The notes under the pieces: model-generated
Told to the model about the DNA's origin: nothing
The model's database searches: none
Seen by the model: only the letters and a program-made list of their open reading frames with translations
Shown: positions 1 through 7,073 of the stretch, piece by piece
How positions within the stretch are numbered: the stretch's first letter is position 1
Layout: each line of letters opens with the position of its first letter
Source of the DNA: JBGOUJ01 sp041477005
GTDB lineage: Bacteria > Acidobacteriota > Terriglobia > Bryobacterales > JACQDG01
NCBI GenBank assembly: GCA_041477005.1
Contig: JBGOUJ010000094.1
Span: 1-16,825 of the forward strand
Reading direction: 5' to 3'
Length of the DNA: 16,825 bases
Made by a program: the position numbers and the translations under genes

Positions 1-629
1 ACATAGCCGTCGCCGAAGCCGAGGAACTCCTCGCCGCGGAAACGGCTTTCGGAGATGATGCGCTCGATGAGAATCTTCTTGGAGAAGCTTTTGTAATCGT
101 CAAGGGCGCCGTAGACGCGGCCGTCGAAGCAGCGATCGACGTCGAGCAGGCGGGCTTCCTCGCGCATGTAGGGCTGATCGGTGCCGCTCGCCAGGTACAT
201 TTCCAGGCCCCGCTCGCGCAAGGCTTCGAGCAGCCGGCGGGCGCCGGGGACCATCATCTGGTCCGGGGCGATGCGGCCGGCGCGCAGCCCGGCGATACGG
301 TCCTCGATCAGGCGGGCGAGGCGGTCATAGTACAGGCGCTTGTACTCCAGCGGCTCGAGGGGCTTCGAGCCGCGCAGCTCGATCTGGCGGGCGAGCTCGA
401 TCATCTGATACATCGTCTGGCGGCCGGTGAGGCGGCCGACGAACTCCTCGACCAGGGCGCGCAGGTCGGCCTCACTCTCGCCGGTCTTCAGATCGAGGAG
501 GATCTCGACCATCATCGGGACCATCACTTCCACCCAGCCCGAGCGGATGAGCGAAACGGTGCCGTCGAAGTCGAACAGGGCGACCCTTGTGTTGCGGGCG
601 CTGGCGACGGGGTTCAGGCGCTCGAGCAT
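1..629 (-). CDS. HAD-superfamily hydrolase (phosphatase-like), 3' part missing
   Basis: The frame stays open from an ATG at 629 to the window edge, giving 209 codons without the C-terminus. HAD motif I is clear: D20-F-D22-G-T at the start of the first strand, where Asp20 would be the nucleophile and Asp22 the general acid. A helical cap of about 110 residues follows. Motif II fits the Ser in LASGTDQPYM, and the motif III Lys fits FSKKILIERI. The last visible residues, GFGDGYV, are where the motif IV acidic cluster would begin. The layout resembles phosphoglycolate-phosphatase-like HAD enzymes acting on small phosphorylated metabolites, but the substrate cannot be read from the sequence. The start has no clear Shine-Dalgarno; the 20 bases before it are pyrimidine-rich. 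It was chosen because only TTG codons lie in frame upstream, in low-complexity sequence. The gene lies 97 bp downstream of the LamG-like gene on the same strand. Confidence 0.85.
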   Translation of the reverse strand, partial: MLERLNPVASARNTRVALFDFDGTVSLIRSGWVEVMVPMMVEILLDLKTGESEADLRALVEEFVGRLTGRQTMYQMIELARQIELRGSKPLEPLEYKRLYYDRLARLIEDRIAGLRAGRIAPDQMMVPGARRLLEALRERGLEMYLASGTDQPYMREEARLLDVDRCFDGRVYGALDDYKSFSKKILIERIISESRFRGEEFLGFGDGY

Positions 630-726
630 GGGAGGAAAAGGAGAAAAGAAGAAGGGCAAAAGGCAAAAATCAAATTGCAAAAGACAAAAATCAAGGAAGG
701 CAGCATTTTTTTACTTGCACACCTTT
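630..726. repeat. AT-rich spacer with two families of short direct repeats
   Basis: This 97 bp spacer is AT-rich in a GC-rich neighbourhood. The 18-mer GCAAAAGGCAAAAATCAA at 656-673 recurs at 677-694 with one mismatch (period 21). A second pair, TTTTTACTTGCAC at 708-720 and TTTTTACTTACAC at 724-736, has one mismatch (period 16); its second copy runs into the stop codon of the LamG-like gene (TAA on the minus strand, 727-729). No terminator hairpin is visible, so the two minus-strand genes may be co-transcribed through it, or it may carry the HAD promoter. Function unknown. Confidence 0.7.
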
Positions 727-1365
727 TTACTTACACTCCCGGCTGGGCTGGGCTTGCAGGGAAAAGTCGTCGAAGTCACCGGTTTCGTTGAAGGATCCGA
801 GGCCGATGCGGCCGAAGCGGAACGAGGTGTCGCTGTGGTGGAAGCGGGGATCACGATCGTCATCGACGAAGACGTCGATGTTGCCGCTCGAAACGTTGCG
901 CACCACGCGGATCCGATGCCAGGATGGATCGGGCAGGACCGGCTTGGATCCCTGGCCGGCGATACGGAAGCGCTCGCCGCCGTCGACTTTGAACAGGCCG
1001 TTGTGCACCTGGACATCGCCGTTGTCCGCGGAGATGTGGGCATAGTAGAAATGCAGCGTGTCCTGGTAGCCGAAGGCGATCATCATGCTCTTTCCAGTCC
1101 GGCGAACCTTGACCCGGAGGTCGAAATCGCCGACGCAGACGTCTTTCAGGATGGCGTATTGCAAGGGGCGGCGGGGATTGCCGATCTCGCCCGCCTTGAG
1201 AAGGCGCAGGAAATGATTGGAGCCCTCGGCGGCGATCTCCCAGTCGGCGGGTGAGGGGAGGAGCCAGGCCGAGAGGTCGCGGTTTTCGAAGTCGATCCGG
1301 CGGTGGACGGTCTCGGCGGACAGCAGGCCGCCCAGGGCGAACAGGAGCAGCGTGGTGCGGAGCAT
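727..1365 (-). CDS. Secreted LamG / DUF1080-like concanavalin-fold protein
   Basis: A 212-residue protein with a Sec signal peptide (positive MLR start, hydrophobic TLLLFALGGLL, then SAE, cleavage near residue 17). The mature part has the strand-rich pattern of the concanavalin A-like/LamG and DUF1080 (3-keto-disaccharide hydrolase-like) fold: FENRDLSAW, DFDLRVKVRR, MIAFGYQDTLHFYYAHIS, DVQVHNGLFKVDGG, WHRIRVVRN, IDVFVDDD and GRIGLGSF. In such proteins the fold binds or cleaves sugars on the cell surface or in the periplasm. No catalytic Glu pair of the GH16 type stands out, so a carbohydrate-binding role is as likely as hydrolysis. The only Shine-Dalgarno-like stretch is a weak AAGAGA about 4 nt before the ATG. 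It diverges from the ATPase gene across a 134 bp spacer and is followed on its strand by the HAD gene. Confidence 0.75.
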   Translation of the reverse strand: MLRTTLLLFALGGLLSAETVHRRIDFENRDLSAWLLPSPADWEIAAEGSNHFLRLLKAGEIGNPRRPLQYAILKDVCVGDFDLRVKVRRTGKSMMIAFGYQDTLHFYYAHISADNGDVQVHNGLFKVDGGERFRIAGQGSKPVLPDPSWHRIRVVRNVSSGNIDVFVDDDRDPRFHHSDTSFRFGRIGLGSFNETGDFDDFSLQAQPSRECK

Positions 1366-1499
1366 AGATCTCTTTGTAACAGATTTGCGGGCGGCTTGGC
1401 CACGCCGTGATAAATTGGCCTCTGCCGAGGGGGCGGACGGGTCTTACTAAACGCTCGTATGGTTTCGTTTGGTAATACTATTTGCTATTCTGGTTGCGT
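1366..1499. promoter_or_regulatory. Divergent spacer with candidate promoter for the DUF4143 ATPase
   Basis: The right end (1444-1499) is AT-rich. An extended -10 TGCTATTCT lies at 1483-1491 on the plus strand, with at best a weak -35 (TTTCGT, 1463-1468). It would place the transcription start at about 1498, so the ATG at 1500 would be nearly leaderless, which agrees with the absence of a Shine-Dalgarno. The 8-mer CGTATGGT occurs twice, at 1456-1463 and 1497-1504; the second copy covers the start codon, a possible operator arrangement. No clear minus-strand promoter is seen for the LamG-like gene. Confidence 0.35.
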
Positions 1500-2672
1500 A
1501 TGGTAAGCCGGCAATTCTGGCTGGAGAAGCTGGAGCGGGCGTGGGCCCAGCGGTCGGTCCTCTGGCTGATGGGGGTCCGCCGTGCGGGGAAGACCGTGCT
1601 TTGCCAGAGCATCCCGGATTGCCAGTATTTCGATTGCGAATTCCCCACGGTGCGGCGGGCCGCGGAGCAGGCCGAGATGTTCCTCCAGGAGCTCGACGGG
1701 CGGACGGCGGTGCTGGATGAAATTCACCGGCTGCGGAATCCATCGGAGATTCTCAAGCTCGCCGCCGACCATTATCCAAGAACCAAGATCCTGGCTACAG
1801 GGTCATCCACCCTGGGGGCTTCGGCCAAGTTCCGGGACACCCTGGCGGGGCGGAAGGCGGAGGTATGGCTCACCCCGATGAACTCCGCCGATCTGGCCGA
1901 GTTCGGATCCAAAGATCTCAAGCGACGCTTTCTGCGCGGCGGGCTGCCGCCGTTTTTTCTGCGCCGGGAGTTTCACGAGGAGGATTTTCAGGAGTGGATG
2001 GATGCTTACTGGGCCAAGGACATCCAGGAGCTGTTCCGGCTGGAGCGCCGTTTCTCCTTTCAAAGGTTCGCCGAGCTGCTTTTCGCGCAGAGCGGCGGGA
2101 TTTTTGAGGCGTCCCGCTTGGCGCAGCCTTGCGAGGTGAGCCGGGCCACGATCAGCAATTACCTCGGGGTTCTGGAGGCCACCTTTGTGGCTCACGTCAT
2201 CCGGCCGTTTCACTCCCACCAGGCGACCGAGATTGTCGCGGCGCCCAAGGTCTACGGATTCGACACCGGATTCGTTTGCTTCCACCGCGGCTGGGAGCGG
2301 CTGCGGCCGGACGATCTCGGGCTGTTGTGGGAGCATTACGTGCTGAACGAGCTGCACTCCCGCTTCCCGAGGCGCCGCGTCCAGTATTGGCGGGATAAGC
2401 AGAAGCACGAGATCGACTTCGTTCTGACCGCTCGTGGCGGCGGGAAGCCGATGGCGATCGAATGCAAGTGGTCGGCGGACGAGTTCGACCCGGCGAACCT
2501 CTTGGTCTTCCGGCGGCAATATCCGTTGGGCCAGAACTTCGTGGTGGCTCAGGACGTTGGGCGAAGCTATCGCCGGGAGTACCGTGGCGTCAACGTGCAG
2601 TTTGTAAGCCTGGAAAAACTCATCGAAGCCCTGACAGCCGAGGCCGGCGCTCGATACAATGCTCGTCAGTGA
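1500..2672 (+). CDS. AAA-type ATPase with DUF4143 / PD-(D/E)XK-like C-terminus
   Basis: A 390-residue cytoplasmic P-loop protein of the AAA_14/DUF4143 family. Walker A is GVRRAGKT (25-32), Walker B is VLDEIH (71-76), and the sensor strand is ILATGSST (97-104). A winged-helix-like segment, VSRATISNYLGVLEATF, follows at about 213-229. The C-terminal DUF4143 part ends in a nuclease-like signature: E277 in LLWEHY, then HEIDFVL (303-309, Asp306) and AIECKWS (319-325, Glu321, Lys323), the D...E-x-K pattern of the PD-(D/E)XK fold. Cellular roles of this family are poorly known; such genes are common and patchily distributed. I chose the ATG at 1500 over an in-frame TTG at 1482 because the family usually begins just before the R-x-x-W-L stretch. 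The final codons and stop lie inside a short repeat. The next gene begins 49 bp downstream. Confidence 0.85.
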   Translation: MVSRQFWLEKLERAWAQRSVLWLMGVRRAGKTVLCQSIPDCQYFDCEFPTVRRAAEQAEMFLQELDGRTAVLDEIHRLRNPSEILKLAADHYPRTKILATGSSTLGASAKFRDTLAGRKAEVWLTPMNSADLAEFGSKDLKRRFLRGGLPPFFLRREFHEEDFQEWMDAYWAKDIQELFRLERRFSFQRFAELLFAQSGGIFEASRLAQPCEVSRATISNYLGVLEATFVAHVIRPFHSHQATEIVAAPKVYGFDTGFVCFHRGWERLRPDDLGLLWEHYVLNELHSRFPRRRVQYWRDKQKHEIDFVLTARGGGKPMAIECKWSADEFDPANLLVFRRQYPLGQNFVVAQDVGRSYRREYRGVNVQFVSLEKLIEALTAEAGARYNARQ

Positions 2673-2700
2673 GTGCTCGTCTGTGCTGCCCGTCTGTGAG
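2660..2700. repeat. Three-copy degenerate tandem repeat across the ATPase stop codon
   Basis: Three imperfect copies lie head to tail: TGCTCGTCAGTGAG (2660-2673), TGCTCGTCTGTGC (2674-2686) and TGCCCGTCTGTGAG (2687-2700). The ATPase stop codon TGA (2670-2672) is inside copy one. The array fills most of the spacer before the esterase gene. Confidence 0.7.
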
Positions 2701-2721
2701 GCGCTCGCTAGGACCCCAGCT

Positions 2722-4737
2722 ATGAAATGCTCCGCTATGAGAACAGCGCTCCTGAGCTTGGCGTGTTTGGCGGTGACGGCGCGGGGGCAAGTGCCCGAGC
2801 AGGACGCGCGGAACACCGTCATTCGGGACACCGATACGCGCTTCGAGATGCCGGCGTATGCGAGCCGGGAGGCCTGGCTGGAGCGGGCGGCGTTCTTGAA
2901 GAAGCAGATCCTGGCGAGCGCGGGGCTGCTGCCGCTGCCGGAGAAGACGCCGGTGCACGCCGAGGTCTTCGGCAAGATCGAGCGGAACGGGTACTCGATC
3001 GAGAAGGTGCTGCTCGAGACGTATCCGGGCTTCTATCTCGGCGGGAACCTGTACCGGCCGCGGGGACGTCAGGGAAAGTTTCCGGCGGTGGTTTCGCCGC
3101 ACGGGCACTGGAGTTATGGGCGGCTCGAGAACCAGCAACTGGCGTCGATTCCCGGCCGGGCGATCAACCTGGCGCGGCAGGGATACGTGGTATTCACTTA
3201 CGACATGGTGGGATACAACGACACGACGCAAGCGCCGCACGGGTTCGGGGGGCCGCGGGAGGCGCTGTGGGGCGTGGGCCTGTTGGGGTTGCAGCTCTGG
3301 GACAGCATCCGGGCGGTGGATTTCGTCAGCTCGCTCGCGGAGGTGGACCCGGAACGCATCGCGGCCACGGGGGCTTCGGGCGGCGGGACGCAGACGTTTT
3401 TGCTGGCGGCGGTGGATGAGCGGGTGAAGGCGGCGGCGCCGGTGAACATGATCTCGTTCCTCATGCAGGGAGGGTCGCCGTGCGAGAACGCGCCGAACCT
3501 GCGGGTGGGCGCTATCAACGTGGAGTTCGGGGCGATGATGGCGCCGCGGCCGCTGCTGATGGTGTCGGCGACAGGAGACTGGACGCGCAATACGCCGAAG
3601 GAGGAGTTTCCGGGGATCCAGGGGATCTACCGGCTGCTGGGCGTGGAACAGAACGTGGAGCAGGTCCAGATCGACGCGCCGCACAACTACAACCGGCAGA
3701 GCCGGGAGGCGGTGTACCGGTTTTTCGGCGCCCGGGTGCTGGGCCAGCCGGGGGATTATTCCGAGAAGGGCTTCCCGGTGGAGCAGCCGGGGGATATGCT
3801 GAGCCTTTACCTGCGCCAGCGGCCGGCGAATGCGGTGACGCTGGAGCAGTTCGTCGAAGACCGGGTCACGGAGGCGAAGCGCGGCATCGAGCAGTTGCGT
3901 CCGGCCGACGCGGCGACGCTCGCCCGGGCGCGGGAGGCGTTTGGGGAGCGGCTGGCGTTCTCGCTGCTGGTGGCGAAGCCGGCAGCGGTCGATGTGGCGG
4001 CCGAAGTGAAAGACAGCCTGCCTAACGGCCAGACGCTGGTGTTTGGACGGCGCGGCAAAGGCGACCGCGTCAGCGCCGTGTGGCTGCAGCCTCGGAAGGC
4101 GAATCCGGAGGCGCCGCCGGCGCTGCTGGTGCATCCGGAGGGGGTGGCTTGGGTGCTGAGCTCGTCGGAAAGCGCGCACGGGCTGGTGAAGGCCATTCTC
4201 GAGCGGGGCGGCGCCGTGCTGGGGATCGATACGTTCCAAACAGGCCGGTCGCGGGCGCCCCGAGACCACGGCAAGAAATTTTTTACAACTTTTAACCAGA
4301 CCGATGACGCCAACCGGGTGCAGGACATTCTGACGGCGATCGAGTACGTCCGGAAGCGAACCGGAAGGCCGGAGGTAAACGTGGTGGGTCTCGAGATGGG
4401 AGGAGTGTGGAGCCTGTTTGCGCGGGCGATGGAGGACGAGAAAGTGAGCCTGGCCGCCGACCTGGCGCAGTTTCGCGCGGACACGGACGCGGAGTACGTG
4501 GAGAAGTTTTTCATTCCCGGGCTGCGCAAAGCCGGAGACTTTCGCGCGGCGGCGGTGCTGGCGGCATCCGGCAAGACGCTGCTGCACAATGCGGGACCGG
4601 AGTTCCCCGCCGACTGGCTGCGCGGGACGAGCCTGGACATCCGGCCAGGGCGCTTGACCGACGAGGAGTTGGTATCCTGGATAGTGCCGGAGAGACCGGC
4701 GGGCAAGGGGAGGTCGCGAAAGTCGGGTGGCCGGTAA
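2722..4737 (+). CDS. Secreted tandem alpha/beta-hydrolase esterase (acetyl xylan esterase-like)
   Basis: A 671-residue protein with a Sec signal peptide (MKCSAMRTALLSLACLAVTARG). The first alpha/beta-hydrolase domain (about 80-345) has a complete triad: nucleophile Ser219 in GASGGGTQ, Asp286 in SATGDWT and His321 in DAPHNYN, with an oxyanion-side HGHW at 127-130. This resembles the acetyl xylan esterase/dienelactone hydrolase group, which removes acetyl or other acyl groups from plant polysaccharides. A second alpha/beta-hydrolase-like domain (about 435-600) lacks a nucleophile: its elbow reads GLEMGG, with Glu558 where Ser is expected. The start at 2722 has AGGA 9 nt upstream; the in-frame ATG at 2659 lies within the preceding gene and its repeat, and ATG 2737 has no Shine-Dalgarno. 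The 3' end overlaps the propeller gene by 11 bp, implying coupled translation and a shared substrate. Confidence 0.8.
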   Translation: MKCSAMRTALLSLACLAVTARGQVPEQDARNTVIRDTDTRFEMPAYASREAWLERAAFLKKQILASAGLLPLPEKTPVHAEVFGKIERNGYSIEKVLLETYPGFYLGGNLYRPRGRQGKFPAVVSPHGHWSYGRLENQQLASIPGRAINLARQGYVVFTYDMVGYNDTTQAPHGFGGPREALWGVGLLGLQLWDSIRAVDFVSSLAEVDPERIAATGASGGGTQTFLLAAVDERVKAAAPVNMISFLMQGGSPCENAPNLRVGAINVEFGAMMAPRPLLMVSATGDWTRNTPKEEFPGIQGIYRLLGVEQNVEQVQIDAPHNYNRQSREAVYRFFGARVLGQPGDYSEKGFPVEQPGDMLSLYLRQRPANAVTLEQFVEDRVTEAKRGIEQLRPADAATLARAREAFGERLAFSLLVAKPAAVDVAAEVKDSLPNGQTLVFGRRGKGDRVSAVWLQPRKANPEAPPALLVHPEGVAWVLSSSESAHGLVKAILERGGAVLGIDTFQTGRSRAPRDHGKKFFTTFNQTDDANRVQDILTAIEYVRKRTGRPEVNVVGLEMGGVWSLFARAMEDEKVSLAADLAQFRADTDAEYVEKFFIPGLRKAGDFRAAAVLAASGKTLLHNAGPEFPADWLRGTSLDIRPGRLTDEELVSWIVPERPAGKGRSRKSGGR

Positions 4738-5926
4738 CAGGCGTTGGATCAGCCGGAGAGAGTTTTTGGCGGCGTTTCCGGCTGTTCAGGCGCGGCGGTT
4801 ATGGGGCAAGGCCCAGCAGTTTCCCTCCGAGATCCGCCGCTATGCCGACCCGCTGACCGAGCGGGAAGTTTGGCGGCTCACCGGGGCTGCGGTCCCACGC
4901 CATCATCCTTACGAGTATCAGCGATTCCTGGCACACAATAATTCCTTTTTGCTGCTGGCGGGCGGGGCGCCCTCGGGGCCCGGGGCGGGGCCCCAGGTAT
5001 TGAGAATGGACCTGCCCTCCGGGCGGATGGCCCAGTTGAGCCAGGGCAGCGACGTGGCGCCGTATTCGATCTGCCTGGCGCCGGATGAAAGGTCATTCTT
5101 CTTCCTGCAAGGCGGCGTGCTGAAGCACGTCGGGCTGCGGACGCTCAAGGAAAGGGAGATTTACCAGGTCGAGCAGGGGTGGCGAGCGACGGGCGACCTG
5201 GGGATTTCGGTGGACGGACGATACGCGGCGCTGGTTGAGATGAGGAGCTCGGATTGGGTCGAGGGGCCGGACGGGGAAGAGAGGCTTCGGCTGCAGTTCG
5301 AGCGGAAGCCGCTTTGCCGGATCCGGATCGTCGAGACGGCGAAGGGGAACCACTCGATCGTCACCGAGGAGAAGAACTGGCTGGGGCGGCCGCAATTGCG
5401 GCCGAAGCGCGACCAGGTGCTCTATTGCCAACTAGGACCATCGGACCGGATCATGGCCCGGATGTGGCTGGTGAATCTCGACGGCAAGCAGAAGCAGAGC
5501 CTGCGGCCGAAGCGGGGAGAGGAACAACTGGGACCGGAATACTGGACCGGCGACGGGAAGCAGATCGAGTATGCGCATTACGTGGATCAGAACTGGCACA
5601 AGCCGGCGGTGCGGACCCTGAATCCGGACACGCGGGAAGAGCAGGAGGTGGCGCGGTGCACCCAGTTCTGGCATTTGCGGGGCAATGCCGACAACTCGGC
5701 GATTGTCGGGGAAAGCCGGAGCAAGGCGGGACCGAACATCTACGTGCTGTTTCCGGAAGTGCAGCGGGAGATGACGATCTGCGAGCACGCGAGCAGCGGG
5801 AAACCGAACGCACAGCCACGGCCGGTGTTCTCGCCAGACAGCCAGTGGATCTACTTTACGAGCGACCGGGGCGGTGTGCAGAGCCTGTATCGGGCGAACG
5901 TGGCGGACCTGGTGGAAAAAACGTGA
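4727..5926 (+). CDS. Oligogalacturonide lyase-like WD40-type beta-propeller
   Basis: A 399-residue protein starting at GTG 4727, inside the end of the esterase gene, with GGGGAGG about 13 nt upstream. The N-terminus YADPLTEREVWRLT and the repeated D-G-x-x-(I/L) strand motifs (SVDGRYAAL, TGDGKQIEY, SPDSQWIYFTSDRGG) resemble the pectate lyase 22/oligogalacturonate lyase family, a seven-bladed propeller that cleaves short pectin oligomers using a metal held by His and Gln. QFWHLR (313-318) would supply the Gln and one His. The position before EYW (270-273) is Pro, and residue 318 is Arg, where I expect His ligands in active enzymes, so it may be a non-catalytic relative. SRREFLAA (9-16) looks like a twin-arginine signal, but its hydrophobic region is short and broken by RR at 23-24, so export is uncertain. 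It ends 13 bp from the convergent htrA gene. Confidence 0.65.
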   Translation: MAGNRRWISRREFLAAFPAVQARRLWGKAQQFPSEIRRYADPLTEREVWRLTGAAVPRHHPYEYQRFLAHNNSFLLLAGGAPSGPGAGPQVLRMDLPSGRMAQLSQGSDVAPYSICLAPDERSFFFLQGGVLKHVGLRTLKEREIYQVEQGWRATGDLGISVDGRYAALVEMRSSDWVEGPDGEERLRLQFERKPLCRIRIVETAKGNHSIVTEEKNWLGRPQLRPKRDQVLYCQLGPSDRIMARMWLVNLDGKQKQSLRPKRGEEQLGPEYWTGDGKQIEYAHYVDQNWHKPAVRTLNPDTREEQEVARCTQFWHLRGNADNSAIVGESRSKAGPNIYVLFPEVQREMTICEHASSGKPNAQPRPVFSPDSQWIYFTSDRGGVQSLYRANVADLVEKT

Positions 5927-5939
5927 AGTCCACAAAGGT

Positions 5940-7073
5940 CTACAGTTTCTGCGGCTCCTCTCCCAATGTCACAGTCACGGTCATCGTGCGCCGGCCGCGG
6001 GCGATCGTGAGTTTCAATGCGTCGCCGGCCTTTTTCCGTTCCAGAATCTGGGTCAGGGCGGAGCGGTTGTTGACCGGCTGGCCGTCGACTTCGACGATGT
6101 AGTCGCCTCCTATTCCTACGACCGAGTTCCCGATGATGACCTCGCGGTTGGGGCCGTGCAGGCCGGCTTGGTCGGCGGCTGAGCCGGGATCGATCTGCTG
6201 GACGAGCAACCCGGAGCGGGGCGGCAGATCGAGGGCCTCGGCGAACTCGGCGGGGATGAACCTTGTGGTGAGGCCGAGCTGAGGCCGGGTGACGCGGCCG
6301 CGGCTGGACAGGTCGTTGAGCATCGCCTTGGCGCGGTTGATGGGGATGGCGAAGCCGATGCCGATGTTGGCGCCGGGGCCGTAGATCGCGGTGTTGATGC
6401 CGATAACGTTGCCTGGCGAGTCGAGCAGCGGGCCGCCGCTGTTGCCGGGGTTGATGGCGGCGTCGGTCTGGATCATGTCCTCCATCAGGCGGCCGTTCTC
6501 ATCGCGGATCTGGCGGCCGAGCGAGCTGATGATGCCGGTGGTGAGCGTGCCTTCGAGACCGAAGGGATTGCCGATGGCCAGCACCTTCTGGCCCACCTGA
6601 AGGTTGCTCGAATCGCCGGGGTTGAGAAAGGGCAGCTTACCCTTGGGCTGGATCTTGATTAGGGCCATGTCGTTGCGCTGGTCGTAGCCGAGCAAGCGGG
6701 CCGGGTAGCGGTTCTTATCGCCCAGGGTGACCTCGAGCTTGGCGCTGCCCGACACGACGTGGTAGTTGGTGAGAATGCGCCCTTCCGAATCGATCAGAAA
6801 GCCGGAGCCGGAGTCGCGCACCGGGAAGACCTGGAAAAACCAGTCCCGCTGGTAGACGGTGGAGGTGATGAACACCGTGGCCGGACTGGCAGTCTTATAG
6901 ATGGCAATGTTGGAGTTTTCCTCGGGTGTGAGGCCGGCCGATTGCACCGGCTCGAGCGAGGTCCAGCTCCTGGCGCGCTCGCCGAGGTCGAAGCCCGACC
7001 AACGATGGGAGGTGGTCAGATAGATGAAACCACCCACGAGGAGAAGAGTCAAGAGAAGGGGACGTATTCTCAT
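5940..7073 (-). CDS. HtrA/DegP-family serine protease with one PDZ domain
   Basis: A 377-residue S1C protease. An N-terminal hydrophobic segment (5-20, LLLTLLLVGG core) either anchors it in the inner membrane, as in DegS, or is a signal peptide; no good cleavage site is seen, so an anchor is favoured. The trypsin fold has the full triad: His105 in TNYHVV, Asp135 in NDMALIK and Ser212 in GNSGGPLL. One PDZ domain follows (about 265-370), with a GSAADQAGL loop and the end strand TMTVTVTLGE. Having one PDZ domain and an anchor is the DegS/HhoB-type layout, so a role in periplasmic protein quality control or stress signalling is likely. It is the last gene of folD-coaE-htrA: its ATG overlaps the coaE stop (ATGA, 4 bp), so translation is probably coupled. 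No terminator fits in the 13 bp before the convergent propeller gene. Confidence 0.92.
   Translation of the reverse strand: MRIRPLLLTLLLVGGFIYLTTSHRWSGFDLGERARSWTSLEPVQSAGLTPEENSNIAIYKTASPATVFITSTVYQRDWFFQVFPVRDSGSGFLIDSEGRILTNYHVVSGSAKLEVTLGDKNRYPARLLGYDQRNDMALIKIQPKGKLPFLNPGDSSNLQVGQKVLAIGNPFGLEGTLTTGIISSLGRQIRDENGRLMEDMIQTDAAINPGNSGGPLLDSPGNVIGINTAIYGPGANIGIGFAIPINRAKAMLNDLSSRGRVTRPQLGLTTRFIPAEFAEALDLPPRSGLLVQQIDPGSAADQAGLHGPNREVIIGNSVVGIGGDYIVEVDGQPVNNRSALTQILERKKAGDALKLTIARGRRTMTVTVTLGEEPQKL

Noticed and set aside
656..736. CRISPR array
   Set aside because: Copies are only 13-18 bp, two of each, with spacers of 3 bp and no cas genes anywhere in the window.
427..1254. 275-codon plus-strand frame across the LamG-like gene and HAD start
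   Set aside because: It crosses a spacer and two minus-strand genes with clear domains, and its product has no coherent fold.
2620..4587. Long antisense frame (655 codons) opposite the esterase
   Set aside because: Its product is Arg/His/Pro/Leu-rich with no domain, as expected for the mirror of a GC-rich coding frame. The opposite strand has a complete hydrolase triad.
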